64,000 nucleotides of DNA from Hirudinaria manillensis (Eukaryota > Annelida > Clitellata > Hirudinida > Hirudinidae): the NCBI GenBank assembly GCA_034509925.1, contig CM067536.1, positions 7,670,001-7,734,000 on the forward strand. The letters are read 5' to 3'. Numbering within the stretch: position 1 is the first letter of the stretch; each line of letters starts with the position of its first letter. The position numbers and the translations under genes were made by a program. Of this stretch, positions 37,673 to 52,151 are shown one piece after another. The notes under the pieces were generated by a model, which searched no databases, was not told where the DNA came from, and saw only the letters and a program-made list of their open reading frames with translations.

Positions 37673-40600
37673 CTACTGCCAGTCGGCGTCGTCCTCGTCG
37701 TCGCAATCGTCGTCGTCGTCTTCGTCGGAGTCGCTGCAGACGTTCTTCCGCCTCTTGGGCTTCTTCTTGACCTTCTTGGAGGTCGATTGCTGCCCGTGGG
37801 AGGCTCGAACCGAGGTGCCCTGTCGGTTGTTGGTCTTCCTCGATTTGCCCGAAGAAGGAGCAGACGAACGCTTGGCAATCGCCTGGTGCTGTCGGGTGCG
37901 GAAGGATCGAGTGAGAAAGCGGACTACTTTCAGTTAGGCATTGAAACGGAGGTTAGGATCGAGAGTTATCGATGCCGTCAAATAATTTTATTTTATCGTA
38001 AGAATTATCTACCGATTATCATCAATTCACGATCATTTTATACCTATTATTCACCAGAGAAAAGAAAATGTAGACAGACTGAACTGACCTGTGGTCCGTT
38101 GGGGAATGTGCTGCTGTTGTTGACGATGCTGTTGCCATCTTGAAGGTTGTTGGCTGCGGTCGTTGGCGAAGCGTCATCGTCCATGTCCTCCTTGTCTATA
38201 CTGGCCATCAGTTCTTTGAACTGGAAAGTATATTAATAATAAAACACATTAAACATATTATCACCATTTAAATGCTCAGCCAGCTAATTGCAGAAGAAGA
38301 ATTAAACAGCAAATGTTGACTTATGTATTGTATCATATCATAATCGTCGATGTCATCATCTTCTCACGTTTAGGTACGCATTGACGATCTCCCTCCTGTG
38401 CTCGGCATTCCTCTGGCACAGCGGTTCCGCTCTGGCGAGGAGTTCCAGGACCTGGTTGGGCTGGAACTTCACGCCGTGCTTTCGGTTCACGGACTTCTCG
38501 TAGACCTTGAAGTCCATCGGAGAGTACTGCTGGATTTTACTGGGGGAAGACAACAAAGACGTCACTAAGGGATTTGCTTCTTAAACTAATGAATGAAAAG
38601 ATAGCCCATGGATCTCAGGAAAAGCCACCTCCTCATATCAATCATATCAAGGTTAGGGGTTATAATCGCTCTTATCTCTTAATTAGTTAAGTAATTAGCC
38701 GACAGACAGATCTGTCGCAACGCGACCGAAGGTGCTCACTTGTCCGTGAATCCGTACATCTCCTTGAGGTGTTGCTTGAGTACAAGCAGGAGGAGGTAAC
38801 CTTGCAAAGACGTGTACAATTCGACCAGGGAGTCTCCCTCGACCGGAATCAGGGCTGGAGAGAAGGAATACTGTACGATGAGCAGACGATACTTTCAACT
38901 TATCTACTTAATCACCTATCTCTGTATTTATTTTACACGTAGCACGTGATTGTCTATCCATCCATTGAATTTATATACATTTATGTAACAATGGGTTGTG
39001 AAATCCAATAACCCTGGACATCATTTGATCATAAATTTCATATATATATAGGGAACTTGAGGACCATGAATGACACCTCCATCCCAGACGAACTGACCTA
39101 ATAAGGTTTCCGGGTCGTCCTCTTCGTCGTCGTCGTCCTCGTCGTACCTCTGCACCGGGGGTCGCTGCTGTTCCTTCGTTTGCTGGTCGTGAAGCTGAGC
39201 CTGAGGAGTCGACGACGATTCGCATTTCATCTCCTCCTTCGGTTCTGCCTTCACGGTCACTCCGTCTTCGAGCGACTGGGGTTCGGGTTTCGTCTCTCCC
39301 TCCCCGGCGGCGTCGCCGTCTTCCTCCCTCTTCACGGAGGACGTTCCGTTCTCGAGGGGGCACGGGTGGACCGGAGGAGGGTAGAAGCCCTGGGAGAGCA
39401 TGGTTCGTGAGTAACAAAATTGAAAGGTATTCAAATGATAACAAAGTTGGATTATTTTAAAATTAAAGTTAGTTATCGAGTTATGTAATTGAAGTGATGA
39501 CAAAGACAACGATTAGAAACAGACCTCTTTAAAGGACTGGAGGAGATTGAAACCAGATACGGACAGAATGATGTCAATTTGGTGGATTATGAAGAGAGGC
39601 TCGTCCTGCAATTGGTAGGAGAAATAGGCCAGGTTGTCTGCCATGTACAAAAGCTCCTCTAGTGGTGTTTTCTGAAATAAATTATGCAAATTCAATCAAC
39701 AGTCATCTAGCAATGCATTGATTGACTCAAAACAAAATGTCTCTCCTATCCTAATAATAAAACAACATTGACATCAATTATCAATTCAAATTGAAAATGA
39801 GTGAACTGTTTTAGTTTATTTAAAAGAGTCAATTTGACTTGTTATTAATAAATGTGTAAGAAAACTCAACAAAATAAACAAAAATTAGAAAGCCAAGATC
39901 TTTGAAGAGCTTACGTCTTCAAACATCCTGAGGGCATTCATGACCACGACCCTCCTGTTGCTCCTGTTGGTGCGTACGAGGGAGTAGATGTACGAGTTGA
40001 GGGAGGTCAGGGTCCCGTTCTCCTCGACCCGAACCCCTCTCAGCTGCTGACCTCCGGGCTGCTGCCGGTCAACGTGCTGGTGGAGCAGCTTCTGTAGACG
40101 ACACGACATCTTTATGCCCTGCATGGCCCTTGCCTGTAATGTAACATAACATAACTAGCAATGGATAATGATTTAGATTATGATCATCGAGAAGTTGTGA
40201 ATTAATAGACGTCGGGAGACGGTCTGGACCCGGAAATTGGTTTCAAAATCGAGGTGTGGACCAAGACGGAGCATCCACATGATCGTCATCAGGATCAATG
40301 ACAACCGGCATCATTACCACCACTGCTACCAACATCAGCATCGTCGTCACCCACCTGCACAAAGCCAGGATACTTCTTGTCGATCTCCATTATTTGCTTG
40401 TCTGCCTTCAATCTGATGTTGATGTTGGGATCCGAGCCCATGCAGATCAACTGTGCCATGCACTGGACATACACATGAATGGTTATTTATTTCTATTAAT
40501 TAATTATTATTAGGTGGCAAATCATATTATTATTATTATTATAATTAGTTTAAACATTTAATTTCTTAAGATGCCTTTCCACCTATTATTCTTATGTTGG

Positions 40601-43600
40601 TCAACAAGTAAGGATGGTGTCATATTTTATAGTTCAGTGATGCCTAGGAAACTTGCGATGCAGATGGCTCAAAAACATGCACAGATGTTGAAGACATGTA
40701 TAGGTGAAGAGTGCAGTACATCAAGTACAAAGGACGTTGTCACCTGTTGCGGATGTACGAGGCCCTGGTTGAGTATGAGTGTGACCACCTCCAGGGCTGC
40801 CATGCGCACCTGCGGATCCATATGGAAGAACGACTCCAGGATCTGCTTCAGGTAGATCTGTATGATCGTGCTGGCCATACTAGGAATGGAAACAGGCAAA
40901 ATGTAAACATTGCACATCAATTAGAATACACAAAAGGCATTAATAACATCTTAATCAGTGATTTCTCTGTGACTTTAGAACTAATCCATCATAAGACATC
41001 ATTGTGTTAGACCAGATAGTAATAATAAGGATCGTCATCATCACCATCATCATTCTCACTCACCCAGACTGCACGTCTCCCATCTCCTTGAGATTTTCCT
41101 TGTCATGAAGCTTCCTCCCTGATCAAAAGATCATTATCATTACCACCTGGCAACTATAACTATAAGCCACAAAGTCCAACGAGGTCAATTAGTCCATTGA
41201 AGGATGAAGGACCGGCAGGAACCAATCACGACTAACGATACAAAAAAAATCCTCGAAGGAGGCGCCTTACACTCTGCGTCGGCTTTGGCCATCTTGACTT
41301 CTTCTTCGACGAGGTACTCCTTGATGTTGTTGAGGACCTGACAGCACATGTTCGACTCGACGCCGGGGTCCGTCAGCATCTTCTGGTAGATGTCGCGCAA
41401 CTCCTTCCCGAGCATCAGCTCGTAGTACCTGGTCGTCAGGCAACCTGGATGACGGACAGACGGATCGATGATCGATCGAGCGAACAACTGACGAAAGTAA
41501 GCGGGGTGGAGTTGGTTTATTGAAACGAGCAAGCCCATCGCTTGATGATGTCGATGGTTCTGATGTTCAAAATTCGACTCAAGAAACCAAGCCATTGCAA
41601 ATGAAGAGATAATTGAGTCGTTATTAGAAATTTGATGAACGAATTTGTTTATAAATATGGCATGATAAATAACAGGCTGTAATAAATGCAAATGAAATTA
41701 AATCTACGAGAACATATCTATGCAGAAACCCTACCAAGGGCAGCAAGAGCCTGGACTTTGATGTCTGGAAAATCAATGAAGTGCAAAAGAAGTTCAAAGA
41801 CCTTTTCCTTGATGCAGGACATCTGGTGACAAAAAGTAAACACACACTTCAAATTCCTATTGAATCCATCATTACTTCACCACCAACAAGACTTCACACA
41901 AAGAATCGACTGCCAACAAGCTCACCATGATGAATGCAGTTTAATAATAAATAATATGCAAATCTACGAGCACTGCCTTTACTATCATAATCATCATCAC
42001 CACCATTAGTATCATAATCATCATCACCACCTCTCTGAACTCCTCAAACTCTGGAGCGTCGAAGTCAAACTGCTTGCACAGTTGACCGACGACGAAGAGC
42101 GACCTCCTGAGGCAGGACTTGACGTTGTCGCCCATTAAACCGAAGTGTAGCTCCCTGATCCTGGTCGAGATGCCTGTTATGAAAGAGGTGACAGAGGGTC
42201 ATGCATGGGTGGCAATGATGCTTCAACGATGACGTCATGTCACACATGGAAGGTGTTGACCGTGGCTTTAAGTGAACATGATGGTGGCGGTTGCAATAGG
42301 CAGAGGACGACTACCGTAGAACTTGTTGAAGCAGTCGAGGATGAGTTTGTAGTTGTGCGTGATGTCCCTGACTATGGCCCCCAGGCAGCTTATGCCACTC
42401 TGTATGACCTGTCCAAGACGTCGATAAAGTTATATTACATAGCTAAATAATAACGACAGTTATAATAAGACTAATGATATTAACGACAATGACAAGTCTA
42501 TTCGACTAATCAATGATTTATTTATCAATCGAGAATAAGTCAACAACTGAAAAGTCAACCGACCACAGCTCCCTGCCTGAGCACGAGTTTCGAGATGTCC
42601 TCTTCGAGCTGAGCGAGGAAGGACTCCCCCGGGTGCTCCATGAGCGGAACTGCCAACTCCAGCATCTTCACCACGTTGCTCGCTATCATGATGTCGGATT
42701 TTGTCTGGAACGGGAGTAACCGAGAACTTTTTTTATATTAAAAATTTTATTTTAAAATAATTTTATTTGTACAAATAAGCATTAAATTATTTATTTATTT
42801 ATTTTAACGAACGGCATTAAGAAGACACTTTGCGATTTCATGATTATTATCCGACTTACCCTAAAGAAATGAATTAAGAACATTGAAAGGTCATTGAAAC
42901 TTGAGATTTTGCTAGCTTTATGGTTCATTGTCATCATTCTTATATTGGGAAACTATTGGCAACAACATATTGGCAACAGTAATGTCGGGAGTAATGGCAA
43001 CCACGACAACCGCTTCAACCAACCATGAACTTGATGTTGAGGTACGGGTGAATCAACGTGCAGTGCTTGACCAGAAGGATCGGCTTGACCTTGCAGAAGA
43101 GGTACAAGGTCGAAAAGCAGGCAGCCAATCGGGAATTGGTGGCGTCTGAGCGACCGATGGTTAATTCGTAAATAAATAAAATAAATTTAATCATTTTGTT
43201 TTGTCTTTTCCCATGATTGATTAACATACGATTACATCTTCCTGAGTGAAAAACAACAACGACAACAACCTGCATTGGTCTCCAACCGAAGGACGTTGTC
43301 GACAAGGCAATCGACAATCTGTCGACAGGACTTGAGGACTGGCTTCTCCTTCGAACCCTCCTCAGCTTTCAAAAGCTGCAAGTAAGGGGTCAAAGTGTTT
43401 CAGTTTCTTGAACTTCTCAGTGAATGAGTAGTGAGACCGAATGAATAGCAAGTGAGTGAATAGTAAAATGAGTGAGCAAGTGAGAGTGAGTAGTAAATGG
43501 GTGAGCATTGAGAGTGAGTAGTAAATGGGTGAGTGAGTGGGTTTTAAAATAAAATTAGACAAACGTTTTCCATGAGCCTCTCCAGCCACTCGAAGCCGAT

Positions 43601-46600
43601 GCTCGTGGAAGCGATGGATGCGACCTCGGTGATGTTGAGCACCTTTTGGAGGAGCGACGATGCGTCCTTGTCTCTGCAAGGGGAGAACCACATGCTCTGG
43701 AATGTTTCGTTCACGAGTTTCTGCCGAGAGAGAAGTTGCATCGTCATGTGCGCTCGAGGTATGGATACTGCTCTTAAATGGCTAACGAAGACGGTAATTA
43801 ACTAGAGCCGAGATAGGAAATGTTTACGTCGCCATTGTAATTTACGTTGTAAAGCTTTAGTTGTTGATAAATTTTCTTGATGAGCAATACCTTTGATTGT
43901 TTGATCGAGAGAAAGATCAAGTGCACCTACCCTAATCCCCTCCTCATCGTTGACCCTCCTGACCATTTTGACGCACATCTCGGGCACCTTGGGGAAGTTC
44001 GGCTGCTCCAAGCAGACGTCTCTGAAGATTTTGATGACCCTCTTCCTGACGCTGATGCCCGTGTCCTGTGATTTCGCAACAAAGTCAATGAGCAAGATTA
44101 ATTATTATCAACATAATTCACCTTTTATAAAAAAAAATGGTGATACATAACTTATAAATAAGTTATTATTATTACTATTACTATTATTATTTAAAATAAT
44201 TTAATAACGGTCATATTATTACTTAAAATAATGATTAAAATCATCATTGTGATTTAAAAAAACAATTAATTCCACGAGAGCAGACCAGTATCCTCTCGGA
44301 CAGCATGTCGTAGTACTGCGCAGTCAGTTCGGGTCGGATGAGGACGAACTTCCCCACCAGTTCGATGGCAGCCTCCCTCACGGAGGTTGAAGAGTCTATG
44401 AAGCGGGTGTGGACGGCCAGCTGCATGTCTTTCTGTGATCGAGTGGGATGAATACGATTGAGTATATAATATAATTTACCATAATATAATATAATATAAT
44501 ATTTATAATACACTATACAATGATATCAACATTTCAAATGTAAATTGAGGAGACCTGCTAATTATTTGTTATTATAGTTTTGGGTCTGTTTCCTCTCAGT
44601 TATAAATTCATACACAGGGCAAATCACCATCGGTGACATTATCGCCACCATCACAATCGCTAATAATCGTCGTTGTCATGACGTCAAGCATGAATTCCGA
44701 AACCACCCAACATCAACATCCCCCTCCCCATCTCCAGCACGTACAAGCCTCACACGACTCACCTTCGCCAGGACACCAGGATCTGCTTCGACGACTGCAG
44801 CTAAGCACTTGAGAGCCCTCGATCGGACCGCCACTGCCGTGTCGTTCAGTACTTTCAGGATCTGACACGAGGATAGGATAGGAATGATTTTAAAAGGAAA
44901 ATTAATCGAATGCTAATTAGTATTAATTGGTAATACTAATTATATAATACTAATTAGTATTAATTAATTAAATTAAACAAACCCGCTCGTTCCTCAAAAT
45001 AGCAAGACTAAGGCATTTTTCATAAAAAAATGCGATATTACCACAGCAAAAATAATAAAAATGATGATAAAAATATGGTCAACTGATACCTGTGTGAGAT
45101 AGATGTCAAAGCTCTGGGAGAAGGGCCTATCTGATGCAAGGTACCTGGCCACGAGGAGTGCACTATCATAGTCCAATTTCGTCTTGGATTGCCTGTTGTC
45201 AGTAAATATATTACATTAAAATATTATTTATAATAATATAAATATTATTATATATAATATAAATATTATTATATATAATATAAATATTATTATATATAAT
45301 ATAAATATTATTATGTATAATATAAATATTATTATAAATAATGAATTATTATCATTGTTTACTATTTTATGACTTTTATGAAGATATTCTAACCTGATAG
45401 ATGAGGTGAACTTCTTGAACTTTGCAGCCTCCTTGAATAGGAACTGCTTTCTCTTCTCGACCTCCAGCTGGGTAACCTTCAGCCACTCCATCTCGTGCGA
45501 CGTCTTCCGAGCGATTCCGGACTCCTCGTCGTAGTCTTCCTCCTCGGTCTCCTCCGAGTCCGTGTCTTCCTCGTCCTCCTCGGATTCGTCTCCGTCGTCG
45601 TCCTGCCGACGGGAATTCCGAGGTTTCCGTTTCTTCGGCTTCTTGGGGCGGCTCTTCGAACACTGCCGCTGCTTCCTGGGCGTGGACGTCCTGGAGCCGC
45701 CTTCTCTCCTCTCCTGCTCCTCCATCCTCTTCGTCTTCATCTCGATCTCCTTGCCGCAGTCCCTCAGCCACTGGGCGATGTAGAAACGACGGGCAAACTG
45801 GAGGTAGAGGATGGCAAGAGGTCAGTCGTGCAATTCCTCACTCGTGCCGGTAAAGTATTTTTATGCATATTCATTGCAGCATTCAAATTGATTAAATAAA
45901 ACAAAAACAAAACAAAATACTGACCGTAAGGGCCGGATCGGCTTCCGTATTCGATGCCAGGTACTCCAGGAGGGCCTTCTGAAGACTCTGGGTCCTGTTG
46001 ATTTCGCTCGTCTTTTGCTCGTTCGTTCCCTCGTTCTCGCCGCCTGCGTCCTTTGCGGCCGCCGCGTCGTCATCTTCGTCGCTGTCCAAGACTTTCGCTC
46101 TGCTCGGCCGCTTGGTCTCTTCTTCCCTCTCGGCCACCCTCGACGCTATGTCGTCCAGGGTCCCCTCGTCCAGTCGACTCGACACGGCGTCCTTTCTCAG
46201 GCGGGCCGCGACGATCCCCAGGTAGTCGAGCGACGCCACCCTGAGCGACATTTCGACGGACTTGCTGCTGAACTGCCTCACGAGCAGGTGCCCGAGGAGG
46301 CTGAGCAGCAGCTCGGCCGCGGGCCACTCGGGCTTGTTGACGGTCGAGAGGAGGTCGTTGACGAAGTTTCCGAAGAGGCTCCTGTAGTCGTCCTCCTCCT
46401 TGGCCGAGCACTTCCCGAGGAAGACGTGCAGGAAGTTGTGGGCCGTCGACATCGCCGTCTCGTACGACGACATGGCGACGACCTCCGCGTCGGCGACGGC
46501 CGCGGACTTCTTCCTCTTCTTCTTCTCCCTCCTCCCCCTTTCGACGTCGTCTCCCGTCGCTCCGTCGTCCGCCTCCTCGTCGTCGTCCTCCTCCTCGATC

Positions 46601-48031
46601 CGCTCCTCGCGACCGAAAGGCAACTCGACGACGCACTGGATCAGCTGGAGCGCCAGGGCCGTGACCATCTGGATGTTCTCGTTGACGTTCAGCCTGTAGC
46701 TTCGGAGGTTCTTCTTGGATGAAGGCAGTCTGGCCAGCGAGGAGAGGATATCCTCGAGTATCAACTGACGATGCTTCTCGTACTTGCTGAATATCTGAAC
46801 ACGGACGAGAGAAAGTGGATGAGAGAAAGGTCAACAAAAGGTCAATGAAAGGTTAACGGTTCATTTGTGAGAGTGAGAGTGTTGTGTTTTATATTCTAAT
46901 TATATAATACTTTGTTCTTTACTGAAAATTAATTGATAATGCTAACATTGGTGACCAGCTTGAGGGCGTTGAGCTGCAGTTCTGGAATGTTCTCAACAAA
47001 GAATGGAGATACGGAGAGAGAAGACATCTGAATTAAAGACAAAAAAATTAATAAGAGCAATAACAGCAATCATTTTAATAATAATAATTTTAATAATAAT
47101 AATAATACAAGAAATATATAAGAATAATAATATAAAAAATACAATAATAATAAACGTCAACAATCTTTGATTCAAGCTGATACGATGTTTTACATCATAG
47201 TCTTAATCACTTTCACTTCAACTAGCATCATCATCATCATCATCATCATTGCTACCATCATCATCATCATCATCACCTGTAGAACTATGGTGTCCGTCAG
47301 GTCTTGGATGTCGACAAGTTCCGCTAGCAGGGAGGTGACGTCAGTGAGTTTGTTGTAGATGGAAAGGATGGTCCTGTCCTTCATGCTCATCATGGAGGCC
47401 TTCGACCTCTTCATCTTCATGCTCGACTGACCCCCTGTGGGAGAGCAGGTGCCCGAAATGAGTCACATGATGGTGGGGCATAGCTACCATACTTCACCAT
47501 ACCACGTAACAACAATAATAGCAAGACTTCCAGCACATAACAAAATTTGAAGATGGAAATTATAAAATCAAAACAAAAACTTAAAGAGAAGAATCAAACA
47601 GCAATCGATTAATGATTAACGTACAAACGACCAATATTTGTAACAATCAATCAATCGATTGATCGATCGATCAAAGGCAAGGACCGACCTTTGCCGCTGG
47701 GGTCCACCCGGTAAACCGGGTCGAAGACGGGATAGATGAAGTTGCGGAGGTGGTTCCTCGTGAACCTGACGACCTTGTCTATGACGTCTTCGATGAAGAC
47801 CTGCTTCGGCATGTCCTTGGACGTCATGACCAGCATGGCAGCCAGGCATGCGTCCAGACCGCACGTCACGTGCTCCAGGGTCAGCTCCCTGAAGAGGTCG
47901 TCCCCTACCTCGTCGTCCTGGTAACGATTATTGAGATTAGGTTTTTATTTTTTTTTAACTCCATTATATTTAAGAACTTATGTCATCTATTACATTATAA
48001 TAATAGCATTAACATATGATGATATATATGA

Positions 48032-48067
<36 letters not shown>

Positions 48068-49982
48068 AATGATTAATAATTAAATTGGTTGTTTTAGGTT
48101 TGTACCAGTTAGGTGGTTGTAAACTCACCACTTCATTGAGAGGAACATTCCTTAGGCCTTGTTTGATCGAGAATTGAAGCAGTGTCAGCAACTTGATCAG
48201 CTTCTCGTAGGGAACCTGCAGGAATCATAATTTATTATTATTGTTGTTGTCGTCATTATTATTATTATTATTATTGTCGTTATTGTTTCAAGGCTAATTA
48301 TTATTAGGCATATATGCAAGATGGTAGTTGCCGACCAGGAATCATAATTTATTATTATAAATATTATTTCAAGCCTAATTATTAGTATTATTATTTTTTT
48401 ATTAGTTTTAGTGTTGTCTCTATAATTATTATTATTATTACTACATACACACACATATAACATATATGTACATATAAACAATAGGTCATTAGGTACTACC
48501 GACCTGGTTCATGTTGGTGACGGTTTTTAGTTTGGCAGCCTCTGATACGACCTCAAGCAGTAACTGTTTGGAGATGATGGTCTCCGTCAGGCAGGAGGTT
48601 TCGTCGTCGTCATCTGTTGGTGTCAACAATTCGTCAAGTACAACTCAAGTACTCAAGTACGACTCGGGACAACAATTTTCGAAGACCGAGAACATACAAA
48701 TATACAAATGTGCCATGAAATACAATCGAAGCGTTTCTTTAAAGCAACGACCTAATCTACAAACGAACACGGGTCCGTTTCGACCGAGACCCAAGGGGTC
48801 GGGAAGTGGACCGACCTTTAAAAGTTGAAAGGTCGATTTCCTCCGCTGCCTCGACGACCTGGTCGATGAGTGCGTGGAACTTTCTGACCGTGGCGCCCTC
48901 TGGGTGGTCGTCGTCAAGGCCGTCGTTAGGGAGCGAAGAGGAGTGCCTGTGGTGGTGGTGGTGATGGTGATGATGGTGGTGATGATGTCTCTTCTTTTTC
49001 TTCTCCTCTTTTCTTCTCGAAACTAAATACGGGGACGAGAGAAGCTCCGATTATTATTCAGTATTTTATATTTATATAGTTTCCAAACACCACCAATAGA
49101 ACTACATCATTACCACTACCACTACTACTATCATCATCGTCATCATCATCATAATCATCACCACCTTCGGAGACGGACGAAGGACCGGACGACAGGTCGC
49201 TGTTGTCGTACAGGAATCCTCTGCGCTGAGTTTCCTCTTCGTTGTCATCCTCTTCGACGTGTTTCGAGTCGACGTAGGCAGAGTTGCTCCTCCTTCTCCT
49301 CTTCACTCTTTCCGTCAAGGAGGAGGAGAAGTCGCAAGACTCCCTACTGTCGTCATCGTCTTCTTCATCATCAGAGTGTCTACGCTTGACACCTGATTGG
49401 ACGATGGGAACGGCTACGATTATGAAAGCATTCAACGGGGTTACTCGGACTGGGGGAGAGAGACGCGAGGGTTTTGAGGTAATTTATTAATAATTGATCT
49501 ACCAATTGACATATCTGGTGTATTTTTTATTAGATTATTAGCTAACTTTTATCGGACATTAATCAATCTCAATCGTTCTGGACATATTAATAAGAATAAT
49601 AAAAAACTATGCTGGCATTTTTTAAATATACTACTTATAATATATTACTTCTCTTAGTTAAGCTAAAAGCTCTTAGTAAAGCTAAAATCAAATATAATGC
49701 TTAACTGCAGCTCTCTTAGTTAAGTAACTTTTAAGTAACCTTTCTTGGAGAGTTTGATCTTGAGGTTCTGTGTTGAATCCTGAACGACATTGTACTGCAT
49801 GACCTTGTTGTTGGTGTTGCCCAGAGACTTGTCCTTCTTGTCGTCCAGCCTCGTGACTGTCAGTAACGAACTGTCTTTAGAACTCATGAGTCGCTTTATC
49901 GTTATTATTACCATCATCATCATCATCGTCATCATCATGGTTACTATCATTATTTGTTTATTTTTATTATTATTATTATTAC

Positions 49983-50030
<48 letters not shown>

Positions 50031-52118
50031 CATTATTATTAGCCCACTTAAATGCCGAGCAAGTTAACATGAGGCCATCATCATCATCATCATCATCATG
50101 TGAACTTACGTGAAACTCTGGGCGACATGTCACCAGACACTTTCTGGAAAAAATTGAAAAACAAAACAAAACAATGAGAACATTCGTAAGAATTCATGTT
50201 CGTCTCATCATCCTTCAATCCATCCTTCAATCCATCCATCCATCCATCCATCCATCCATCCATTCTTCTCCTTCGTTCATTCAAACATTCGCTCAGCCGA
50301 TCACTCCAAAAACCATTGTTGTTGCTGTTGTTGCTGTTGTTGCAACGTTCCTCAAAAATCGACAACAATGCCATTTGCACATGTGTATTTCCACGAATAG
50401 AAGCATAATCGTTTCCTCACCTGTGCTGCACCAGAGTCCAACGGTGGCTTCTTCAGCTGGGTCTTGTGTGCTTCCTGGTTTACACGTACAAGGAAATAAT
50501 AAAGTTTGATTTTTATATTATATTTGATATTATCTTAATTTGACTTACGTGTTATTTGTTAAAAAATAATCCTTAATAATTATGTAATAATAGTTAGTAA
50601 TCCTTCTGGAGGCTATTTTGAATTTTGACTACAGTTGGATATTTCATTAATTAGATAATAATGCGACATTTTCTAAACTTCTTCTAGAAACAGACCATGT
50701 CCAAAGGTTCCAGGACGACTTTGACATTAGAAAGATCCCTGGTGAGGAGATCTTGTTGCTGGTAGAGGTGTTGTTGAAAGTTTTGTTGTTGTTGGTGGTG
50801 GTGATGTTGCTGCTGTTGTTGTTGCTGCATCTGCCTGGCCATCTGCTGCTGCTGCTGCTGCTGCTGATGTTGTTGTTGTTGTTGTTGAGTCTGCATGGGC
50901 CGGTGTTGGTTTTGCGTCGCCATCGGAGATGCGGAAAACGGCGAGGACTGGGGTTGCGCCAGCGTTTGGAAGGTCACGTAGCCCGCAGACCCGTAGGGAG
51001 AGTTCGGCAGGGGCGTGGAACCCACCGACTGATCGAAGGCGCTGCTGCCAGTGTTGCCCATCCGGATGACGGGCTCCGCCCCGGCCGGAGGGGCAGAGGA
51101 CGCCTGAGCCGGCGAGGACTCTGGTTTGGGATGACACGAATAATATTGTGACACATTTCTGGCTGGAAGTTTAAAAATGGTGTCAAAAACTCTTTTATGA
51201 TATCTTTGGATGAGGAAAGTGATTTCCTCAGAAATTGTAGATTAATTCAGATTTTAGTTTTACACCTATATTTTATATTTAAGATTTGTATTTTATATCA
51301 TTTTTCTTATATTCAGGATGGAATCCAAGGGACAAAAAAGTCAGTCTGAACACTCACCAACGAAGGATTTGTTGTTGTTTTTGACGATGCCCATCATTCC
51401 CGAAGGGGGCGTGCCAGCGATTTTGAAATTCCCATCTGCCGCGACGGACTGCATGGAGCCCATGAAGTTGGCCATGAGAGGATGAGAAGCATTCTGGTTG
51501 GGATATTGGGCAGGAATTAAACCACCAGGGAAATGGTTTAATTCTCCAGTCCTGAATTGATTAGAAGCTTGAAGCATAGCTCCTCCCCTCAGCAATGCTC
51601 CTGCCCCCTGATTGGCTGCCATCTGCTGCATGAGGGCTGGGCTTATTCCATTCATAAGGTACTCAAAATCTACAAAATTTAAAAAAAAACAGAATTCATA
51701 GCAATCAGTACATCATAATTTATTACATGCAAGAATAACAACAATCGGGAATGCTTTATTATTATTAACATTATTATTATATTAGCAAAATCATATTATT
51801 ATCATCTAATAACATCCAATAAAATTTACTTACCAAAAGTAAAATTTACACCCTATCCAAATATACCCCTCCTAACCATGGCCAATATTAAAATCCCAGC
51901 TGCACCAGCAGACATTATCCAGGACTAGAATTTGAAACTGAAACTGAAATTCACCAACCTTGATTCTGATAGGGATGGCCTTGCATAGGGAGGGGTTGGT
52001 GCTCGTATGGCAGGCAGGGTACATTGACTGGAGACTGCATGTTGTTGTAGGCTCCCTCTTCTAACATCCTAAGTCATAAACTTTGACGTTATATCTGACT
52101 GACTGCTTAATGATGTCA

Positions 52119-52151
<33 letters not shown>

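Noticed and set aside
41185-41691. 168-codon minus-strand ORF reading through a NIPBL intron
   Set aside because: Only 41444-41271 is exon by splice sites and homology. The extensions on both sides are open by chance.
46015-46837. Long plus- and minus-strand ORFs overlapping the 870-nt NIPBL exon 18
   Set aside because: They are GC-rich shadow frames. The NIPBL frame is certain from conserved blocks such as KPEWPAAELLLSLLG.
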